This document shows positions 27,490-36,407 of a stretch of 64,000 bases of DNA, one piece after another. Origin of the DNA: Candidatus Kurthia intestinigallinarum (GTDB lineage Bacteria > Bacillota > Bacilli > Bacillales_A > Planococcaceae); assembly GCF_003991225.1 (NCBI RefSeq), contig NZ_JTFC01000036.1, forward strand, positions 1-64,000. The letters are read 5' to 3'. The translations under genes and the position numbers were made by a program. Under the pieces are notes generated by a model. It had not been told where the DNA came from and ran no database searches. It saw only the letters and a list, made by a program, of their open reading frames with translations. The stretch's first letter is position 1. Each line of letters begins with the position of its first letter.

Positions 27490-28492
27490 TGTGCTGGTTG
27501 AAGTCAAAAACTTAAAAAAATACTTTGGTGGTAAGAAATCATTATTTAATCGACATCCTGATACCGTTAAAGCGGTGGATAATGTGTCATTTGAAATTTA
27601 TAAAGGCGAAACACTCGGCATTGTCGGCGAATCGGGCTGCGGGAAATCGACTACTGGTAAAATGATTATGAATTTACTAGAGCCTACAGAAGGTTCTGTC
27701 GTATTTCAAGGGAAGGACCTAACAGAATTGACAGGGCAAAAGGGCCGGGCAGCGCGTCAAAAATTCCAAATGATTTTCCAAGACCCGTATGCGTCACTGA
27801 ATCCACGTATGACGGTGCGCCAGCTGCTAACAGAGCCGTTTAAAATTCATGGTATTGAGAAAAAGAATGAGCGCGCGAAAGTCAATAAGTTACTCGAGCT
27901 GGTGGGCTTAAATGCGTATCATGCGGACCGTTACCCACATGAATTTTCAGGAGGTCAGCGCCAGCGTATTGTAATTGCACGTGCGCTAGCACTTAATCCG
28001 GATTTAATCGTGGCCGATGAGCCGGTGTCTGCACTTGATGTATCGATTCAATCGCAAATTTTAAACTTAATGAAGAAGCTACAGCGCGAGCTTGGGCTCA
28101 CGTATTTGTTCATTGCGCATGATTTGAGTGTTGTGGAGCATATTAGTGACCGCGTTGGCGTGATGTATTTAGGGAATATGGTCGAGCTGACCGATAAAAA
28201 ATCGCTCTACCGCGAGCCGCTCCATCCATATACACAGGCGCTATTATCTGCGGTGCCTGTCGCAGATCCAACGGTGAAAAAGCAGCGTGTGATTTTAAAG
28301 GGTGATTTACCAAGCCCATCTGACCCACCGACGGGCTGTGTGTTCCATACACGCTGTCCATTTGCGATGACACAGTGTAAGCAGAATAAGCCAGTACTGC
28401 AAGATATTCGCGGGGACCAGCATTTTGTTGCCTGTCATTTATATAATGGGAGTGCAGAGTCAGAGGCAAAATTAAAGAAACAAATTTTATAA
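27482..28492 (+). CDS. Peptide-type ABC ATPase (DppF/OppF type)
   Basis: Second ATPase, 336 residues: Walker A GESGCGKSTT, Q-loop IFQDPYASLNPR, signature FSGGQRQRIVIARALALNP, Walker B LIVADEPVSALD, switch His in FIAHDLSVV, and the C-terminal CVFHTRCPFAMTQCKQNKPV tail. ATG at 27482 follows GGAGGGG. In Escherichia coli the glutathione system has one fused ATPase (GsiA); here the two halves are separate genes, as in Opp and Dpp systems. Confidence 0.92.
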   Translation: MSDVLVEVKNLKKYFGGKKSLFNRHPDTVKAVDNVSFEIYKGETLGIVGESGCGKSTTGKMIMNLLEPTEGSVVFQGKDLTELTGQKGRAARQKFQMIFQDPYASLNPRMTVRQLLTEPFKIHGIEKKNERAKVNKLLELVGLNAYHADRYPHEFSGGQRQRIVIARALALNPDLIVADEPVSALDVSIQSQILNLMKKLQRELGLTYLFIAHDLSVVEHISDRVGVMYLGNMVELTDKKSLYREPLHPYTQALLSAVPVADPTVKKQRVILKGDLPSPSDPPTGCVFHTRCPFAMTQCKQNKPVLQDIRGDQHFVACHLYNGSAESEAKLKKQIL

Positions 28493-28497
28493 AAAGA

Positions 28498-28531
28498 AGA
28501 GGTATTGCGACAAGGCAATGCCTCTTTTTTT
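28498..28531 (+). terminator. Rho-independent terminator
   Basis: AGAGGTATTGC pairs with GCAATGCCTCT (one G-T), followed by a T-run. Ends the peptide-type transporter operon. Confidence 0.9.
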
Positions 28532-28574
28532 AGGTCAATGTTGAAAAATTCCATCAAATATTAAAAAAGTCATA

Positions 28575-28589
28575 ATGAAAACGATTACA
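28575..28589 (+). promoter_or_regulatory. Perfect cre site (CcpA operator)
   Basis: ATGAAAACGATTACA matches the consensus WTGNAANCGNWWNCA at every fixed position. It lies 56 bases before the sugar-binding protein start, within or just downstream of the promoter, so glucose-type catabolite repression of the sugar transporter is expected. Confidence 0.8.
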
Positions 28590-28644
28590 TTTACTATTTT
28601 TTCCTCTTAAACTAAAGGTAGAGAATAATAAGGGGTGTGAAAAA

Positions 28645-29748
28645 ATGAAAAAGAAGTGGAATCTACTTGTGATGTTATTAGTGCTTGTCGTAGGGGGTGT
28701 GCTAGCGGGTTGTGGTAATGGTAGTGGTGGCAATGTAGACATCGGTATCGTGTTACCAACGAAAGATGAGCCTCGCTGGGTACAAGATGAACAGCGCTTT
28801 AAAGATGCACTAAAGGATTCAGATTACACAACCGAAATTTTATTTAGTCAAGGGTCTTCAGCGAAGGAAAAGGAAAATGTGGAAGCCTTATTAAACAAAG
28901 GGATTAAAGTTCTTATTATTACACCACATGATGCAGCCGCTGCAGCTGCTGCAGTAGAAGCAGCGAAAAAAGATGATGTGACGGTGATTTCGTATGACCG
29001 TTTAATTACAGATACCGATGCAGTTGATTACTATGTGACGTTTGACAGTATCGCTGTAGGTGCTGCACAGGCTCAATATTTAGTGGATCATGCAGAAGGA
29101 AAAGATGTACCGCTTTACTTATACGCGGGCGCGGCTTCGGATAACAATGCGTTCCTATTCTTCCAAGGAGCATGGGAAGTATTACAGCCAAAAATTGCGG
29201 ATGGTACATTTAAAATTGCTAACTCAAGTGTGGCCGAATCAATGAAGGATAAAAAAGACTTATCACGCGCAGAGTTAGGGAAAGTGATTGGTCAGGTAAC
29301 AACGAACTGGGATGCCAATGAAGCGAAAAATAAAGCGCAAACAAACTTAACAGCTGTCAAAGATGACATGAAGGGGGATGTCGCTGTACTTGCACCAAAT
29401 GACGGCACAGCGCGTTCAATTGCCGATGTATTCAAATCAGATGGCGATATTAAAAACTATTTAATTACTGGTCAGGATGCAGAAAAAGCATCGATTCAAT
29501 ATATTATTGATGAAAAGCAATCAATGACTGTATTTAAGGACGTACGTACGCTTGTAAAAGATGCGATGGGTATGGCTGTTGATGTATTAGATGATAAAAC
29601 ACCAGAAACAACAGGTGAGTATGACAATGGCACGAAGAAAGTAAAAGCGAAGCAAACGGATGTCATTGTAGTCGATAAAGATAATGTACAAAAAGAGTTA
29701 ATTGACTCAGGTTACTACAAAGCAGACGAATTCACAGGCTTGAAGTAG
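28645..29748 (+). CDS. Sugar ABC transporter binding lipoprotein (ChvE/XylF type)
   Basis: Periplasmic-binding-protein type I lipoprotein of 367 residues. Lipobox LAGC (Cys23), then VDIGIVLPTKDEPRWVQDEQ, an Ala-rich VLIITPHDAAAAAAAVEAAK, VISYDRLITDTDAVDYYVTFD and LYLYAGAASDNNAFLFFQGA, which follow the ChvE/XylF pattern for aldose-binding proteins. First gene of a three-gene transporter operon. Xylose, arabinose, glucose or galactose are all possible ligands; the downstream XylF-like gene favours a pentose. Confidence 0.88.
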   Translation: MKKKWNLLVMLLVLVVGGVLAGCGNGSGGNVDIGIVLPTKDEPRWVQDEQRFKDALKDSDYTTEILFSQGSSAKEKENVEALLNKGIKVLIITPHDAAAAAAAVEAAKKDDVTVISYDRLITDTDAVDYYVTFDSIAVGAAQAQYLVDHAEGKDVPLYLYAGAASDNNAFLFFQGAWEVLQPKIADGTFKIANSSVAESMKDKKDLSRAELGKVIGQVTTNWDANEAKNKAQTNLTAVKDDMKGDVAVLAPNDGTARSIADVFKSDGDIKNYLITGQDAEKASIQYIIDEKQSMTVFKDVRTLVKDAMGMAVDVLDDKTPETTGEYDNGTKKVKAKQTDVIVVDKDNVQKELIDSGYYKADEFTGLK

Positions 29749-29764
29749 TTTCATAAGAACAAGT

Positions 29765-29802
29765 GGAATAGTGATGGCCTGTGCTATCACTATTTCTTTT
29801 TT
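29765..29802 (+). terminator. Hairpin between binding protein and ATPase, likely partial terminator
   Basis: GGAATAGTGAT pairs with ATCACTATTTC (one G-T) and is followed by TTTTTT. In such operons a leaky terminator gives excess binding protein over ATPase and permease. Confidence 0.75.
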
Positions 29803-29817
29803 AAAGGAGGAATTCGC

Positions 29818-31338
29818 ATGGCAGATTATATTTTAGAAATGGATACTATTTCAAAAAGCTTCCCTGGTGTTAAGGCACTTTCTGATGTGAATTTCAAGGT
29901 GGAGCGCGGTGAAATTCATTGTTTAGTGGGTGAGAATGGTGCTGGAAAATCGACGCTTATGAAAGTATTAAGTGGTGTTTATCCGCATGGTGAATATGAG
30001 GGAGAGATTATTTACAACGGCAAAGCACAGCAATTCCGTGAAATTAGCGACAGCGTAAAGGTCGGTATCGGTATTATTTATCAGGAGCTGGCGTTATTTC
30101 CGGACTTAACGGTTTATGAAAATATTTTTGCTGGCAATGAGCTAAAGAGTGGCCCGTTTATTAACTGGAATGAAACGATTACCGCTTCTAAAAAGTTATT
30201 AGAAAAGGTGCGTCTACGTATTACACCGGAGACGATGATTCGTGACTTAAATGTTGGGCGTCAGCAGCTCGTCGAAATCGCCAAAGCGCTTAGTAAGGAT
30301 GTAAAACTACTCATTTTAGATGAACCAACAGCCGCATTAAATGAAGATGACAGTGAAAACTTACTGCAATTACTGAAGGAATTGAAATCGCAGGGCATTA
30401 GCTGCATTATGATTTCGCATAAATTAAAGGAAGTCATTTCGATTGCTGATAAGGTGACAGTGCTACGAGATGGCAAGACAATCGGAACGATGGATGCGCA
30501 GACTGAAGAAATTACCGAAAATAAAATCATTCGTAGCATGGTTGGGCGTGATATTGAGGATATTTATCCGAAACGACCGAATCAACAAATTGGAGAAACC
30601 GTGCTTGCGGTGCGTGATTGGTCTGCCCATGATAGCAATTTAGATCGCCAAGTTGTAAAGGATGCACATGTCGAGCTGAAAAAAGGCGAAATCATCGGCA
30701 TTGCAGGGCTGATGGGCGCAGGGCGTACGGAGCTCGCACTCAGTATTTTTGGTAATCCAAAGCATTATAAAATGCAGGGAGAGCTTGAGGTACTTGGTAA
30801 GAAGCGGAAGTTGAAGCATACGAGTGAGGCCATTAAAGCAGGAATTGCCTATGTGACGGAGGACCGTAAAGGGGATGGTTTATTTTTACTACAGGACATC
30901 CGCGAAAATATATCGGCCGCCAATCTACAAAAAATTGCGAGTGGTGGGACAATTAATGTCAACGAGGAAGTAAAGGTTGCACAGCATTATAAGCAGTCAC
31001 TCAATATTAAGGCAAGTTCTCTAGAGCAGGAAGTAGGGAAGCTAAGTGGGGGCAATCAACAGAAGGTATCTGTTGCGAAATGGTTATTTACAGAGCCGAA
31101 GATTTTAATTTTAGATGAGCCGACACGCGGTATTGACGTCGGGGCAAAGTTTGAAATGTATACGATTATGAATGAGCTTGTTGATAAGGGCATGAGCATT
31201 ATTATGATTTCCTCGGAGCTTCCGGAGGTGCTTGGGATGAGTGACCGCATTTATGTAATGGCAGAGGGTCGCATAAAGGGAGAACTTTCACGTAGCGAAG
31301 CAAATGAGGAAAATATTATGGCATTAGCGACACAATAG
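29818..31338 (+). CDS. Sugar ABC transporter ATPase, dual domain (GguA/XylG type)
   Basis: Tandem ATPase of 506 residues. The first domain has Walker A GENGAGKSTL, signature LNVGRQQLVEIAKAL and Walker B LLILDEPTAALNEDD. The second domain has the degenerate Walker A GLMGAGRTELA, signature LSGGNQQKVSVAKWL and Walker B ILILDEPTRGIDVGA. This asymmetry is normal for the monosaccharide importers RbsA, XylG and GguA. AAAGGAGG precedes the ATG. Confidence 0.93.
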   Translation: MADYILEMDTISKSFPGVKALSDVNFKVERGEIHCLVGENGAGKSTLMKVLSGVYPHGEYEGEIIYNGKAQQFREISDSVKVGIGIIYQELALFPDLTVYENIFAGNELKSGPFINWNETITASKKLLEKVRLRITPETMIRDLNVGRQQLVEIAKALSKDVKLLILDEPTAALNEDDSENLLQLLKELKSQGISCIMISHKLKEVISIADKVTVLRDGKTIGTMDAQTEEITENKIIRSMVGRDIEDIYPKRPNQQIGETVLAVRDWSAHDSNLDRQVVKDAHVELKKGEIIGIAGLMGAGRTELALSIFGNPKHYKMQGELEVLGKKRKLKHTSEAIKAGIAYVTEDRKGDGLFLLQDIRENISAANLQKIASGGTINVNEEVKVAQHYKQSLNIKASSLEQEVGKLSGGNQQKVSVAKWLFTEPKILILDEPTRGIDVGAKFEMYTIMNELVDKGMSIIMISSELPEVLGMSDRIYVMAEGRIKGELSRSEANEENIMALATQ

Positions 31339-31350
31339 GAGGCGAAACAG

Positions 31351-32526
31351 ATGAGTTTTTTCGGGGAACTAAAAACATTATTAAAGCAAAATATTCGTGA
31401 GTACGGGATGTATATCGCACTTGTTGTGATTATGTTGATTTTTACGATTTTAACAAATGGTTTATTTATGTCATCGCGCAATATTAGTAACTTATTAGAC
31501 TCTGCAGGGTATATTGCGGTGCTTGCGGTCGGGATGACATTAGTAATCGTCATTCGTCATATCGATTTGTCGGTCGGCTTTTTAGCAGGTTTTCTCGGTG
31601 CTATCGCTGCGATTTTCCTGACGCGTATGGACTGGTCAATGTGGCTTGTTATTCCAATCATTTTATTAATCGGGATTTTAATTGGGCTTATTAGCGGCTT
31701 TTTAGTAGCAAAACTAGCGATTCCAGCCTTTGTTGTGACATTAGCAGGGATGCTGATTTTCCGCGGTGCGCTCCTACAAGTAACGGAGCAATCGGGGACG
31801 ATTATTATTAAAAACGACCAGTTCAACGCCATTGGTAACGGCAATATTCCAGCAATTGCGGAAGTGGCGGGGCTTCATTTGTCAACGTTACTCATTGGAC
31901 TATTAGCAATCGCCTTTTTTATCTATAGTGAGTTTAAAACACGTCGCACGAAAAATAAATATGGCTTTGACACATTATCAATGAGTATGTTTAGCGTTAA
32001 GCTTGTGCTCGTATCGGCCGTCATTTTATACATCACGTGGATCCTAGCAGGCTATAATGGCTTCTCTTGGACATTAATTATTATGCTTGTTGTGGTGCTT
32101 GTATATTACTACCTAACGACGAAAACGGTGTTAGGACGCTATATTTATGCGGTGGGGAGCAACCCAGAAGCGGCGCATTTAACAGGGATTAATGTTCAAA
32201 AAATTACGTTGTTCGTATTTGGTTCGATGGGGATGCTAGCGGCGCTGTCAGGTATTTTGTATACATCACGTTTACAATCTGCGACAACGACGGCAGGAAC
32301 ATTGTTTGAGCTTGATGCGATTGCGGCAGCCTATGTTGGTGGTGTATCAGCTGCAGGTGGTGTCGGAAAAGTAACAGGCGCGATTATCGGTGCGATTGTG
32401 ATGGCCTCCTTATCAAACGGTATGAACCTGCTTGGTGTCGGAATTTCGTACCAATATATGATTCGAGGAGCAGTACTTGCGACGGCGGTAATTTTTGATG
32501 TAGCAACACGCGCAAAACGTGCTTAA
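31351..32526 (+). CDS. Sugar ABC transporter permease (GguB/XylH type)
   Basis: Membrane permease of 391 residues with about ten helices; family blocks are NISNLLDSAGYIAVLAVGM, LVIVIRHIDLSVGFLAG, IPAFVVTLAGMLIFRGALL, AVGSNPEAAHLTGINVQ and AAYVGGVSAAGGVGKVTGA. The extra length relative to RbsC is typical of XylH and GguB. It follows the ATPase by 12 bases with AGGAGG between and ends at a weak terminator. Confidence 0.92.
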   Translation: MSFFGELKTLLKQNIREYGMYIALVVIMLIFTILTNGLFMSSRNISNLLDSAGYIAVLAVGMTLVIVIRHIDLSVGFLAGFLGAIAAIFLTRMDWSMWLVIPIILLIGILIGLISGFLVAKLAIPAFVVTLAGMLIFRGALLQVTEQSGTIIIKNDQFNAIGNGNIPAIAEVAGLHLSTLLIGLLAIAFFIYSEFKTRRTKNKYGFDTLSMSMFSVKLVLVSAVILYITWILAGYNGFSWTLIIMLVVVLVYYYLTTKTVLGRYIYAVGSNPEAAHLTGINVQKITLFVFGSMGMLAALSGILYTSRLQSATTTAGTLFELDAIAAAYVGGVSAAGGVGKVTGAIIGAIVMASLSNGMNLLGVGISYQYMIRGAVLATAVIFDVATRAKRA

Positions 32527-32532
32527 ATAAAG

Positions 32533-32567
32533 AAAGCTGGTGGTAAATATATACACTGGCTTTTTTT
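32533..32567 (+). terminator. Probable rho-independent terminator
   Basis: AAAGCTGGTG pairs with (C)ACTGGCTTT using two G-T pairs, followed by seven T. It separates the transporter genes from the sensor operon. Confidence 0.65.
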
Positions 32568-32594
32568 GTATTTTATTGGAAAGAAGGGGATGCC

Positions 32595-33560
32595 GTGAAC
32601 AAACAACTTCTTATAATATTTGGGCTGTTGATTGTGTTCTTTAGTGTGCTTGTAGGAAGAGCTGTGTATCAAGTGATGGATGCCACACCGCAGCTACCAA
32701 AAATAGCAAAGGACACAAATACCTTGCATATCGCATTAATTACACAGGAACTAGATACACCTTTTTGGGACCGCGTAGCACAGGGGGCGAAACAGGAGGC
32801 GAAGAAGCAAGGTGTTGCCTTTGAGGTCACGGGTGCGTATGCCTTTGATGATAGTGCCTTTTTAGATGCGATGGAGCTTGCAATTCATTCAAAGGTAGAT
32901 GGTATCTTAATCCAAGGTCTTGATAACCCGCGCTTTAAAGAGCTTGCGCAGGTGAAGGCCGCCTATTACGGCATTCCAATTATTACGATAGCAAATGATG
33001 TGCCGGTGAAGGATACCTTGCGTAAAACGTATATTGGAACAGATCAGGTGGCAGCAGGTCAGGCACTAGGGAAACATGCGCTACAAACATTGAAAAAGGG
33101 TGATGAGGTCGTCGTATTAATGGATGAAGCAAAGCCCTATTTTGAGCGTCAGCGTCTGAAAGGGTTGAAGCGAGCATTTCATCGTCAAGGAATCGAGGTC
33201 ATTGTGCGTACAACCGGACATGAGCAGCAGCAACTTGTCGATTCCACGCAGCAATTATTAAATGAACATCCGACGAGCGATGCCTTTATAATGCTTAATG
33301 CGAATTATACGAATACAGTCGTCCAGGAAATTTCAAAGCGAATGCGTCTAAGTAATTTTCAGTTGTATACCTTTGATGACGGGGTCGATGCAGAAGCGCT
33401 ATTACAAAGTAAAAAAATTAATGCGCTTGTGACGCAGCAGCCTGAGAAAATGGGGCAACAAGGGGTGAAGCGTCTTGTCGATTGGTTAAATGGCAATGAA
33501 ATGCCACTAAAGGTAGCAGGCTATTTTACATCCTTTGAGATTGAAGAGGTGGGCTCATGA
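32595..33560 (+). CDS. Membrane-anchored sugar-binding sensor protein (XylFII-like)
   Basis: Type I periplasmic-binding protein of 321 residues with an uncleaved-looking N-terminal anchor (LLIIFGLLIVFFSVLVGRAV) and no lipobox. The binding fold starts at LHIALITQELDTPFWDRV and continues with VDGILIQGLDN, GIPIITIANDVPV and YIGTDQVAAGQALGKHAL. The start is GTG at 32595 with AAGAAGGGG upstream; the nearby ATG is out of frame. The stop overlaps the kinase start by 4 bases, so the two are made together. In Clostridium beijerinckii a XylFII protein of this design senses xylose and activates a LytS-type kinase. Confidence 0.82.
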   Translation: MNKQLLIIFGLLIVFFSVLVGRAVYQVMDATPQLPKIAKDTNTLHIALITQELDTPFWDRVAQGAKQEAKKQGVAFEVTGAYAFDDSAFLDAMELAIHSKVDGILIQGLDNPRFKELAQVKAAYYGIPIITIANDVPVKDTLRKTYIGTDQVAAGQALGKHALQTLKKGDEVVVLMDEAKPYFERQRLKGLKRAFHRQGIEVIVRTTGHEQQQLVDSTQQLLNEHPTSDAFIMLNANYTNTVVQEISKRMRLSNFQLYTFDDGVDAEALLQSKKINALVTQQPEKMGQQGVKRLVDWLNGNEMPLKVAGYFTSFEIEEVGS

Positions 33561-34981
33561 CAAAAATTCAGCAAAAAATCTGGCTGCTTGTTATTTTAGC
33601 GGTGGCAGTCATGGGCATTATTTGGCTTGCTTTAACCCATGTCACCGAGCAAAATCAGCAAAAATCAAATGAAGTCTTAAAGCGGTATATGGAAATTAAT
33701 GATGTGTCACAGCAAACGAAGGCGCTTATTACCTCACTGAATACACAACTTGTGACACCGTCAGCCTATCATGCTCAGCAAACGCGTGCGCAGCTATCGA
33801 AGGTGCGTGATTTAGAGCAAGAGCTTGAAACCTTACGTAATGATGACAATGGCTTTCGTATTACGAGCTATCGGCATTTGCTAGAGAGTGTGACGGATAC
33901 GTCTGAGCGTGTATTGCGCCTTGTCAATGAGCAGGAGCTTGAAGAGGCAACGATGGAATTTAATGAAGCGACACGTATTGCCAACTATATTTCGGAGATG
34001 ACAATGACGCTTTTGAGTGAAGAAATGGCAACCTATAATGGCTTTTATGGCGCGCTAATTGAAACATCTGAGCAGCTAAATAAATTAGCGCTATTCGTCC
34101 TCGCCCTCATTACGGTTGTGTTACTAGCGGCGACATATGGCTTTTCCTATAGTATTACAAAGCCGGTGGATGAGTTGACACGTGCAGCGAATGACTTAGC
34201 AGAGGGGCATTTTGATCGCCCTGTAAAGGTGGAGTCAAAGGATGAGCTCGCCTTTTTAGCCTCGACCTTTGAGCATATGCGCGTGAATATTAATGAGTAT
34301 ATTGATGAGCTAACGCAAAAGGCGCATTTAGAGCAGGAGCTTCAGAAAAATAAGCTTTTGCTAAAGGAAAGTCAGCTCAAGAGTTTACAAAATCAAATGA
34401 ATCCACATTTCTTATTTAATACACTTAATACATTATCCAAAAAAGCCTATCTAGACGGGGCAGAGGAAACGAGTGATTTATTGGTTGATGTGGCGGGGTT
34501 ATTACGCTATAACTTGAAAAATCGTGATCAGGCCGTTCCGTTAGAGGAGGAAGTGGCAGTTATTGCGCAATATATGGCGATTCAGCAGGCGCGTTTTGCG
34601 GACAGGCTGACGTATACAACGTCGATTGACGCTGATTTATCCGTTCCGATTCCAAGCTTTACATTACAGCCGCTCGTTGAAAATGCGGTTATTCATGGCA
34701 TTGAGCCAGTAGAAAATGGTGGAACGGTAAAGCTAAACATTAAAACAGTGCCACAGGGACTTCAGATTCAGATTATGGATGATGGGCAAGGTATTAATGC
34801 CGAGCAGCTTCAGCGTATCCAGGCACCGCAAAGTGAGGCACATATTGGCTTTTACAATGTCCAAAAACGCCTTGAGCTATTTTATGGTCAGACGAACTTA
34901 CTGCAAATTACGAGCAGTGAGGGGCAGGGGACTGTCGTAACAATACATATTCCTAGAGAGGAGCGAGCAGATGACGCTTAA
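33557..34981 (+). CDS. YesM/LytS-type sensor histidine kinase
   Basis: Membrane histidine kinase of 474 residues. Two hydrophobic segments (about 9-27 and 177-198) frame an extracellular helical domain of 150 residues; a HAMP domain follows (YSITKPVDELTRAANDLAEGHFDRPVKV). The phospho-acceptor His284 lies in NQMNPHFLFNTLNTLSK, the His_kinase family signature, and the ATPase has PLVENAVIHGIEP and MDDGQGI. The sensor domain lacks a ligand fold of its own, which fits sensing through the upstream binding protein. Confidence 0.92.
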   Translation: MTKIQQKIWLLVILAVAVMGIIWLALTHVTEQNQQKSNEVLKRYMEINDVSQQTKALITSLNTQLVTPSAYHAQQTRAQLSKVRDLEQELETLRNDDNGFRITSYRHLLESVTDTSERVLRLVNEQELEEATMEFNEATRIANYISEMTMTLLSEEMATYNGFYGALIETSEQLNKLALFVLALITVVLLAATYGFSYSITKPVDELTRAANDLAEGHFDRPVKVESKDELAFLASTFEHMRVNINEYIDELTQKAHLEQELQKNKLLLKESQLKSLQNQMNPHFLFNTLNTLSKKAYLDGAEETSDLLVDVAGLLRYNLKNRDQAVPLEEEVAVIAQYMAIQQARFADRLTYTTSIDADLSVPIPSFTLQPLVENAVIHGIEPVENGGTVKLNIKTVPQGLQIQIMDDGQGINAEQLQRIQAPQSEAHIGFYNVQKRLELFYGQTNLLQITSSEGQGTVVTIHIPREERADDA

Positions 34982-36407
34982 ATTATTAATCGTAGATGAC
35001 GAACCAATTGAGCGCCAAGCCCTACAGCAAATCTTACAAAAGGCTTTTCCAGATTTTCAAATGATGCAGGCTAAAAACGGACGTGAAGCAGTTGAATATG
35101 CGCTAAAGGAAGAACCTGATTTAGTGCTAATGGATATTTTAATGCCTGGAATGACCGGCTTAGAGGCGATTGAGCTGATTCAACAAAAGGGAATTGAATG
35201 CCAGTTTGTCATGGTGACAGCCTTTGATACATTTGATTATGCCAAAAGTGCTTTACAGTTAGGGGTAAAGGATTATCTATTAAAACCAACTACTCCAAAG
35301 GAAATGACGCAAATTATCGGTGCGATTGCGGAGAAAATCATTGCTGAAAAACAGCAAAAGCAGCAGTTTGAGCCATTTATTGAGCAAGCCTTTGTATCAC
35401 AGCTATTATTTGATGCTATGGACTCTGTAGAGGATGTATTACCGCTTCCATTAAAGGAAACAACCTCTTTTGCTGTATTAATGGTGACATTTGCGGAGCA
35501 GGTAAAGGGTGAGGCTGTATTGAAGAAGGCACAGCAGTACGGGGTGTATAGTGGTGTCTTGTACGAGCAAAGGCGGCCATTTATTATTCCGATAAAGGAA
35601 GATTTTAGACAGGAAACGATGCGTGTCGCGAAGGCATTTATTGCAGCGTTAGAGGAGCAGCACTACAGTTCAGTCGCGATTAGTAGTCAAATTCCGTCAT
35701 TAGATGAGCTGTCGAGAGGGTATCGCGAGGCATGGCTAGTCTCTGGCGTCGCGCAGCGCGTAATTTATTTTGAGGATTATGTGCAGTTTGTGCCGATGGA
35801 GGCGGACTGGCAAGCGGCAATTGATCAGCTCGATTGGCATAAGATTCGGCTATTATTTCAACAAATGACGCAGCAAAAGCCCTTAGCGGAGGCACGTGAG
35901 GAAGCCTTCCAAAAATTATGGCAAGTGCATATACAGCTTCACCAGCTTGGACTTGAGATGGGACCACCGACGCTTTCTTTTTCCGATGAATCACAAGCGC
36001 AATTATTGAAGGATATTTTTCAAGCGATTGACCAGCTTGCTCGTCACGAGGAATGGCTGAAAAAGCGTCAAGAGTCGGATAAAATGCAGCAGGCAAAGAC
36101 ATATATTGACCAGCATTTTTCAGAGGACATCTCGTTGGAAACGTTAGCGGCTTATTTACATCTCAATCCGATTTATGTCAGCAAGCTTTTTAAAGATAAG
36201 CTCAATATTAATTATATTGACTATTTGAGTGAAATTCGTATAAAGCATGCGAAAAAGCGGCTGCTTGAGCAGGAAACGTCGACAAAGGAGATTGCGTATG
36301 ATGTTGGCTACCGAGACCCGAATTACTTTAGTAAGGTATTTAAAAAATATACGGGCTATTCCCCAACGGAATACCGGAAAAGGGCACTCGCCTATGATGA
36401 AATATAG
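34971..36407 (+). CDS. YesN-type response regulator with AraC DNA-binding domain
   Basis: Regulator of 478 residues. The receiver domain has Asp9, Asp10, phospho-acceptor Asp55 (LVLMDILMPGMTG) and Lys105 (DYLLKPTTP). A middle helical region without clear motif follows. The C-terminal AraC domain starts near 370: DISLETLAAYLHLNPIYVSKLFKDK and IAYDVGYRDPNYFSKVFKKY-type text around the second helix-turn-helix. The start overlaps the kinase gene by 11 bases. Likely targets are the upstream transporter genes. Confidence 0.93.
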   Translation: MTLKLLIVDDEPIERQALQQILQKAFPDFQMMQAKNGREAVEYALKEEPDLVLMDILMPGMTGLEAIELIQQKGIECQFVMVTAFDTFDYAKSALQLGVKDYLLKPTTPKEMTQIIGAIAEKIIAEKQQKQQFEPFIEQAFVSQLLFDAMDSVEDVLPLPLKETTSFAVLMVTFAEQVKGEAVLKKAQQYGVYSGVLYEQRRPFIIPIKEDFRQETMRVAKAFIAALEEQHYSSVAISSQIPSLDELSRGYREAWLVSGVAQRVIYFEDYVQFVPMEADWQAAIDQLDWHKIRLLFQQMTQQKPLAEAREEAFQKLWQVHIQLHQLGLEMGPPTLSFSDESQAQLLKDIFQAIDQLARHEEWLKKRQESDKMQQAKTYIDQHFSEDISLETLAAYLHLNPIYVSKLFKDKLNINYIDYLSEIRIKHAKKRLLEQETSTKEIAYDVGYRDPNYFSKVFKKYTGYSPTEYRKRALAYDEI

